Assembly: GCF_023242365.1 (NCBI RefSeq)
Contig: NZ_JALLIX010000059.1
Coordinates: forward strand, 1 to 34,493
Reading direction: 5' to 3'
Length of the DNA: 34,493 bases
Origin: Pseudomonas sp. MWU13-2100
GTDB lineage: Bacteria > Pseudomonadota > Gammaproteobacteria > Pseudomonadales > Pseudomonadaceae
Below are positions 32,182 through 34,493 of the stretch, piece by piece; position 1 is the stretch's first letter; each line of letters begins with the position of its first letter. The translations under genes and the position numbers were made by a program. The notes under the pieces were generated by a model that did no database searches, had not been told where the DNA came from, and saw only the letters and a program-made list of their open reading frames with translations.

Positions 32182-32433
32182 ATGAATCATATAACAGAGG
32201 CCTGCGACGCGTTGCCGCAGTTCAACAGAGACTGGAGCTTGCAGATGACCGTAAAAGTGACCGAACGCGATGATGCACACATGTCCCATGAAGGCGTTGC
32301 CCACGGCATTCGAATCTGGGATGTACACCAGCAGGACCTCCTGGTAGGCATGTTCCACAACGAGACCGACGCTCATAATTATAAGAACGAGCTGGAAACC
32401 CTCGAGAAGAAACGCGAGATGCAGGCGTCCTGA
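32182..32433 (+). CDS. small conserved hypothetical protein
   Basis: 83 residues. ATG 32182 follows AGGAGG, an ideal ribosome binding site, which decides this start over an internal ATG at 32245 (MTVKVTERDDAH). The protein is polar, with HGIRIWDVHQQDLLVGMFHNETDAHNYKNELETLEKKREMQ suggesting a small alpha/beta core with a C-terminal helix. The IWDV...G.F....AH.Y motif is reminiscent of small DUF-type proteins but I cannot name the family. It stands alone with its own strong terminator. Confidence 0.8.
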   Translation: MNHITEACDALPQFNRDWSLQMTVKVTERDDAHMSHEGVAHGIRIWDVHQQDLLVGMFHNETDAHNYKNELETLEKKREMQAS

Positions 32434-32457
32434 ACGCCTGGCAGTGACAGACTTGTA

Positions 32458-32495
32458 AAACGACAAACCCCGCTGCCTGGCGGGGTTTGTCGTTT
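32458..32495. terminator. bidirectional intrinsic terminator, 16-base-pair stem
   Basis: AAACGACAAACCCCGC (32458-32473) and its exact complement (32480-32495) enclose a six-base loop. A/T pairs at the base supply TTT on either strand. Confidence 0.85.
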
Positions 32496-32526
32496 CTGGC
32501 CGGAGCAGGTGTGGAGGTGTGCCGGC

Positions 32527-32664
32527 TTAGGCGGCTTGAGCGATATGCAGCTCAACATGCAATCCGGCAGCGGCCAGCCTGCTGATCATCTGAGTCATCG
32601 CATTGAGAAAGGCACCATTTTGACGTACATTTAAAGCAATATTGTCCACTTCGCCGAGGGGAAT
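32527..32664 (-). pseudogene. possible C-terminal remnant of an HTH-type antitoxin/regulator
   Basis: A minus-strand frame open from 32664 to the TAA at 32527 reads LGEVDNIALNVRQNGAFLNAMTQMISRLAAAGLHVELHIAQAA. The last 30 residues look like the end of a small XRE/HigA-type protein, where a final helix is followed by a beta strand (LHVELHI). No start codon or DNA-binding part is left: the frame meets TGA just upstream, at the start of the DUF1778 gene. The reading is by resemblance only. If right, the toxin-antitoxin pair has replaced or cut an older regulator gene. Confidence 0.35.
32603..32661 (+). promoter_or_regulatory. promoter, operator-like palindrome and Shine-Dalgarno of the toxin-antitoxin pair
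   Basis: TTGAGA (32603-32608) and TACATT (32626-32631) are 17 bases apart. Downstream lies CAATATTG (32637-32644), an eight-base palindrome suited to antitoxin binding, and GAGGGG (32656-32661) as ribosome binding site. Confidence 0.5.
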
Positions 32665-32669
32665 TCATC

Positions 32670-32957
32670 ATGGGCGTCGCTACAGACACCAGACAGGACC
32701 GTATCAATCTCCGGCTGAAGCCCAGCGCCAAGAATACGCTGGAGCGCGCCGCGAGCTTTGAAGGCAAGACCGTCAGTAATTTCATACTGACCAGTGCGTT
32801 GGCTCATGCTGAAAAAACCATTCATGAGCACGAAGCCATGAGCCTGAATAGCAGAGACTCCGAAGTCTTCTTCAATGCATTGGCCAAACCGATCCGCTTC
32901 AACGAAAAACTGACCGCCGCCTTCGAGGAACATGATCAGCGCGTCACCAGCCAATGA
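32670..32957 (+). CDS. DUF1778 (TacA/AtaR-type) antitoxin
   Basis: 95 residues. The N-terminal half is a ribbon-helix-helix domain: RQDRINLRLKPSAKNTLERAASFEGKTVSNFILTSALAHAEKTI (residues 8-51), the defining DUF1778 pattern. The C-terminal tail (SRDSEVFFNALAKPIRFNEKLTAAFEEH) is the part that wraps and blocks the partner toxin. ATG 32670 follows GAGGGG. Its stop overlaps the toxin start by four bases (ATGA). The protein most likely also represses its own promoter, in a complex with the toxin. Confidence 0.93.
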   Translation: MGVATDTRQDRINLRLKPSAKNTLERAASFEGKTVSNFILTSALAHAEKTIHEHEAMSLNSRDSEVFFNALAKPIRFNEKLTAAFEEHDQRVTSQ

Positions 32958-33454
32958 CCGATTATTCAAATTTGCTCATACGACCACTGGGGAGTGATCA
33001 CGACAGACCTGGATTCCATTGCGGCGTAGCCTCACTGGATGACTATATTCAAAAGCAGGCCCGTCAGGATGTGAAGCGCCGTGTCAGCCGAGTCTTTGTG
33101 GCAACCACGGCGGAACAACCGAAGAGTATTGCGGGCTACTACACGCTCTCCACCCTGTCGATTGAACTCAGCCAATTGCCTGGTGACCTCGCCTCTAAAC
33201 TCCCACGACATCCTGTGCCAGCAGCCTTGCTAGGCAGGTTGGCGGTCAATCACGCGGCTCAGCGTCATGGGGTGGGGAAAGTCCTGCTGGTCGATGCCAT
33301 CAAGCGAACCCTGGCCGTCAGCGATGAGATCGCCATTTACGCCATGGTCGTCGATGCGATTGATGAGCGAGCACAGCGTTTCTATGAATCATTCGGTTTC
33401 TCGCCTCTTGGTTCAGAAAGCCGACGCTTGTTCCTACCGCTCAAATCCATCTGA
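32954..33454 (+). CDS. GNAT family toxin (TacT/AtaT-like acetyltransferase)
   Basis: 166 residues of the GNAT fold. FHCGVASLDDYIQKQARQDVKRRVSRVFVA, LLGRLAVNHAAQRHGVGKVLLVDAIKR (acetyl-CoA loop Q/R-x-x-G-x-G) and RAQRFYESFGFSPL with the catalytic Tyr144 match toxins of this class. Known members acetylate the amino group of aminoacyl-tRNA and stop translation. The substrate tRNA cannot be told here. The gene overlaps the antitoxin by four bases. Its codon use is less biased than that of neighbouring core genes (AT-ending codons are frequent), which fits acquisition by transfer. The module is complete and seems intact. Confidence 0.93.
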   Translation: MTDYSNLLIRPLGSDHDRPGFHCGVASLDDYIQKQARQDVKRRVSRVFVATTAEQPKSIAGYYTLSTLSIELSQLPGDLASKLPRHPVPAALLGRLAVNHAAQRHGVGKVLLVDAIKRTLAVSDEIAIYAMVVDAIDERAQRFYESFGFSPLGSESRRLFLPLKSI

Positions 33455-33500
33455 ATCCGCTCATCGCGACACACCGTTTTGCACAGCCCTTAAACGGAAA

Positions 33501-33535
33501 AGAGATCAAGCAGCCAAGTGCCTGATCTCTCTTTC
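33501..33535. terminator. convergent hairpin between the GNAT toxin and DUF6124 genes
   Basis: AGAGATCA (33501-33508) and TGATCTCT (33523-33530) pair, with inner GCA/TGC pairs continuing the stem. T-rich sequence follows on both strands (CTTTCTT on plus, TTTTCC on minus), so it can serve both genes. Confidence 0.6.
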
Positions 33536-33549
33536 TTGTCAGAACTGCC

Positions 33550-33993
33550 TCAACCAGTCGGATGATTGTCCAATGCGGACGCCAGCTGATTGGACGGGGA
33601 CGCCCCCTCAAGCAGCGCATCCACCACCGCCCGCGCCACCTCCACCGAATGCAACATGCCCCAGAACAACGCCCGCTCGACGGGGTTGGTATGCAGGCTG
33701 ATTTCGTCGCCATTGAGCTCCGCGGTTTCGAGCAGATTGGAAACGTAGGTCAGTGCGTCCTGGGCATTGATGCCCGGCTGGATGGCAAACAGCGTAGGCT
33801 TGTACGGGGCTTCAGGGATGACGGGTTTGGAGCAGGTGAACGCGAGGGTATCGAGCAAACGGGGCGTGTTTGCCAGATCTGGCTCGGGCTCGCTGGATAG
33901 TGTGTCAGAGAGTTTACGCAGGTACTGGCCTTTGTCGGCGGTGCTGAGGGGTTTGCCAGTGATCGGCGGATCGGGAGTGATTTTCTTAGCCAT
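33550..33993 (-). CDS. DUF6124 (formerly DUF3077) family protein
   Basis: 147 residues from ATG 33993, preceded at seven bases by AGGAG (34005-34001). The N-terminus (MAKKITPDPPITGKPLSTADKG) is the Thr-Pro-Asp-Pro-Pro opening common in this Pseudomonas family, and the domain core is LFAIQPGINAQDALTYVSNLLETAEL followed by ERALFWGMLHSVEVARAVVDALLEG (about residues 80-130). These are small helical proteins, often present in many copies per genome in the P. fluorescens group, with no proved role. The leader upstream is unusually structured (see the separate entries). Confidence 0.82.
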   Translation of the reverse strand: MAKKITPDPPITGKPLSTADKGQYLRKLSDTLSSEPEPDLANTPRLLDTLAFTCSKPVIPEAPYKPTLFAIQPGINAQDALTYVSNLLETAELNGDEISLHTNPVERALFWGMLHSVEVARAVVDALLEGASPSNQLASALDNHPTG

Positions 33994-34200
33994 GGAGATA
34001 CTCCTATTCAGTAAAGGAGTTCGCCACATTTCGTTACCAAGCGAAGGGGTGGCGAACTGTACGCAGGTTGGTAAACCGGTGAATAGGAACCGGCAGGCCG
34101 AAGCCTCCTGCGCACAGCCCGCCATAACGCGAACATAAACAAAAAAGCCGCTCTCGCGGCGCTGTGCGCCTACTCAAATCCGGGTTACCAAGCCCGATCG
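33994..34200 (-). ncRNA. structured mRNA leader of the DUF6124 gene, possible cis-regulatory RNA
   Basis: On the minus strand, in order: hairpin CGGG-CTTGGTAA-CCCG (34196-34181); terminator hairpin with T run (34160-34141), enclosed by GCTGTGCGC/GCGCACAGC arms (34161-34169 and 34110-34118); hairpin CCGGT-TCCTATTC-ACCGG (34093-34076); GGTT-TACC-AACC (34077-34066), which shares two bases with it; a ten-base-pair stem AGTTCGCCAC/GTGGCGAACT (34058-34018) with inner loop CTTGGTAA; and an anti-SD hairpin ACTCCT/AGGAGT (34020-34000). Loop TCCTATTC is the exact complement of GAATAGGA at the Shine-Dalgarno (34009-34002). Several of these pairings exclude one another. I recall similar leaders in other fluorescent pseudomonads but could not check. 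Confidence 0.5.
34141..34160 (-). terminator. intrinsic terminator inside the DUF6124 leader
   Basis: On the minus strand GCCGC-GAGA-GCGGC (34160-34147) is followed by six T (34146-34141). It would stop transcripts entering from the right unless an alternative fold prevents it; the alternative is that the gene's promoter lies after it. Confidence 0.72.
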
Positions 34201-34311
34201 CTGAATTTGCAGCGACACTTGAACAGTAACCCCGGCATTTGGCGCAGGCAATATTCTCCCATGCCTGTAATGCGTGGGAAATATGAGTTTTTTCGGCAGG
34301 CCATTTCGCAT
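34174..34311 (-). other. possible leader-peptide frame upstream of the terminator
   Basis: A minus-strand frame starting at ATG 34311 gives 45 residues (MRNGLPKKLIFPTHYRHGRI ... SGLVTRI). Its last codons form the CGGGCTTGGTAACCCG hairpin, and its stop lies about 14 bases before the terminator stem. No good Shine-Dalgarno precedes it. It may be a leader peptide or a chance frame. Confidence 0.25.
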
Positions 34312-34382
34312 ACTGATTGAGAGTTGCTGGCTGCGTCTAGGGTGTTCGCGCTGATGCCGAATTGCCCCTACGGCCGATGCCA

Positions 34383-34493
34383 CACTGACCCAACACCAAT
34401 CGGCAAAAATCCATTCCTACTGACGGTTCTCAAGGTAGGAGCTTGGGTCAGTGAAATTTCGGTAACTGGGTCAATCCAGCGCTGGCGATAACA
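34383..34493. mobile_element. possible end of an IS21-like insertion sequence, cut by the window edge
   Basis: TGGGTCA occurs at 34444-34450 and again at 34467-34473, 23 bases apart, and in inverted form at 34386-34392; CACTGACCCAA (34383-34393) is an exact 11-base inverted copy of 34443-34453. Repeated short GGGTCA motifs near an end are a feature of IS21-family termini. No transposase lies in the window, so this stays tentative. Confidence 0.3.

Noticed and set aside
1..34493. CRISPR array, tRNA or rRNA genes, prophage
   Set aside because: No regularly spaced direct repeats, no cloverleaf with CCA-type end and no phage structural genes were seen on either strand.

Overview
The window reads as chromosomal DNA of a fluorescent Pseudomonas (P. 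fluorescens/protegens/chlororaphis type). The evidence is GC-rich codon use with strong third-position GC, REP/REPIN palindromes built on the TGTGGGAGC core, and gene neighbourhoods that match Pseudomonas order: FadL-type porin / glutathione peroxidase / MFS / MarR / cobalamin operon, and hda / AI-2E permease / DUF2066 / purM-purN / DUF3108. No rRNA, tRNA, CRISPR array or prophage was seen.

Layout. 1-2800: a REPIN, an unrecognised gene carrying a run of 12 G, an MFS exporter and a divergent TetR regulator with a shared operator-like repeat. 2800-8025: a second REPIN, a large hybrid histidine kinase with a Na+/solute symporter-like membrane half, and rmuC. 8026-9082: a 1 kb gap. 9083-11505: two small conserved proteins and a FadL-family outer-membrane channel. 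11586-13694: a MarR - MFS - 40-residue membrane protein - glutathione peroxidase run in which the peroxidase is a decayed pseudogene and the MarR/MFS pair carries TATATACCC operators. 13790-22966: a ten-gene cobalamin operon (cobO-cobB-bluB-cbiB-cobD-cobQ-cobU-cobT-cobC-cobS) with almost every junction overlapping, driven by one sigma70-like promoter and a cobalamin riboswitch. 23166-26757: a hypothetical gene, an O-methyltransferase, two NlpC/P60 lipoproteins and hda. 26882-29066: AI-2E permease and DUF2066 protein. 29446-31888: purM-purN-DUF3108 operon. 32182-34493: small accessory region with a conserved hypothetical, a DUF1778/GNAT toxin-antitoxin pair, a possible HTH-type antitoxin remnant, a DUF6124 (ex-DUF3077) gene with an elaborate leader, and a possible IS end at the right edge.

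How the genes work together. The cob operon makes and attaches the lower ligand and amidates/adenosylates the corrin ring; it is repressed by its end product through the riboswitch. The TonB receptor gene found next to this operon in P. aeruginosa is not in this window. purM and purN are consecutive-function purine genes. The MarR/MFS/peroxidase set looks like a redox- or xenobiotic-responsive unit that has lost its enzyme.

The most unusual item is the leader of the DUF6124 gene (minus strand, about 34200 to 33994). It holds an intrinsic terminator, three hairpins whose loops are mutually complementary (TTGGTAA / TTACCAA / TTGGTAA), a hairpin loop that is an exact 8-base complement of the Shine-Dalgarno region, and a local anti-SD hairpin. 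This looks like a structured RNA regulator with alternative folds; it is inferred from sequence only.
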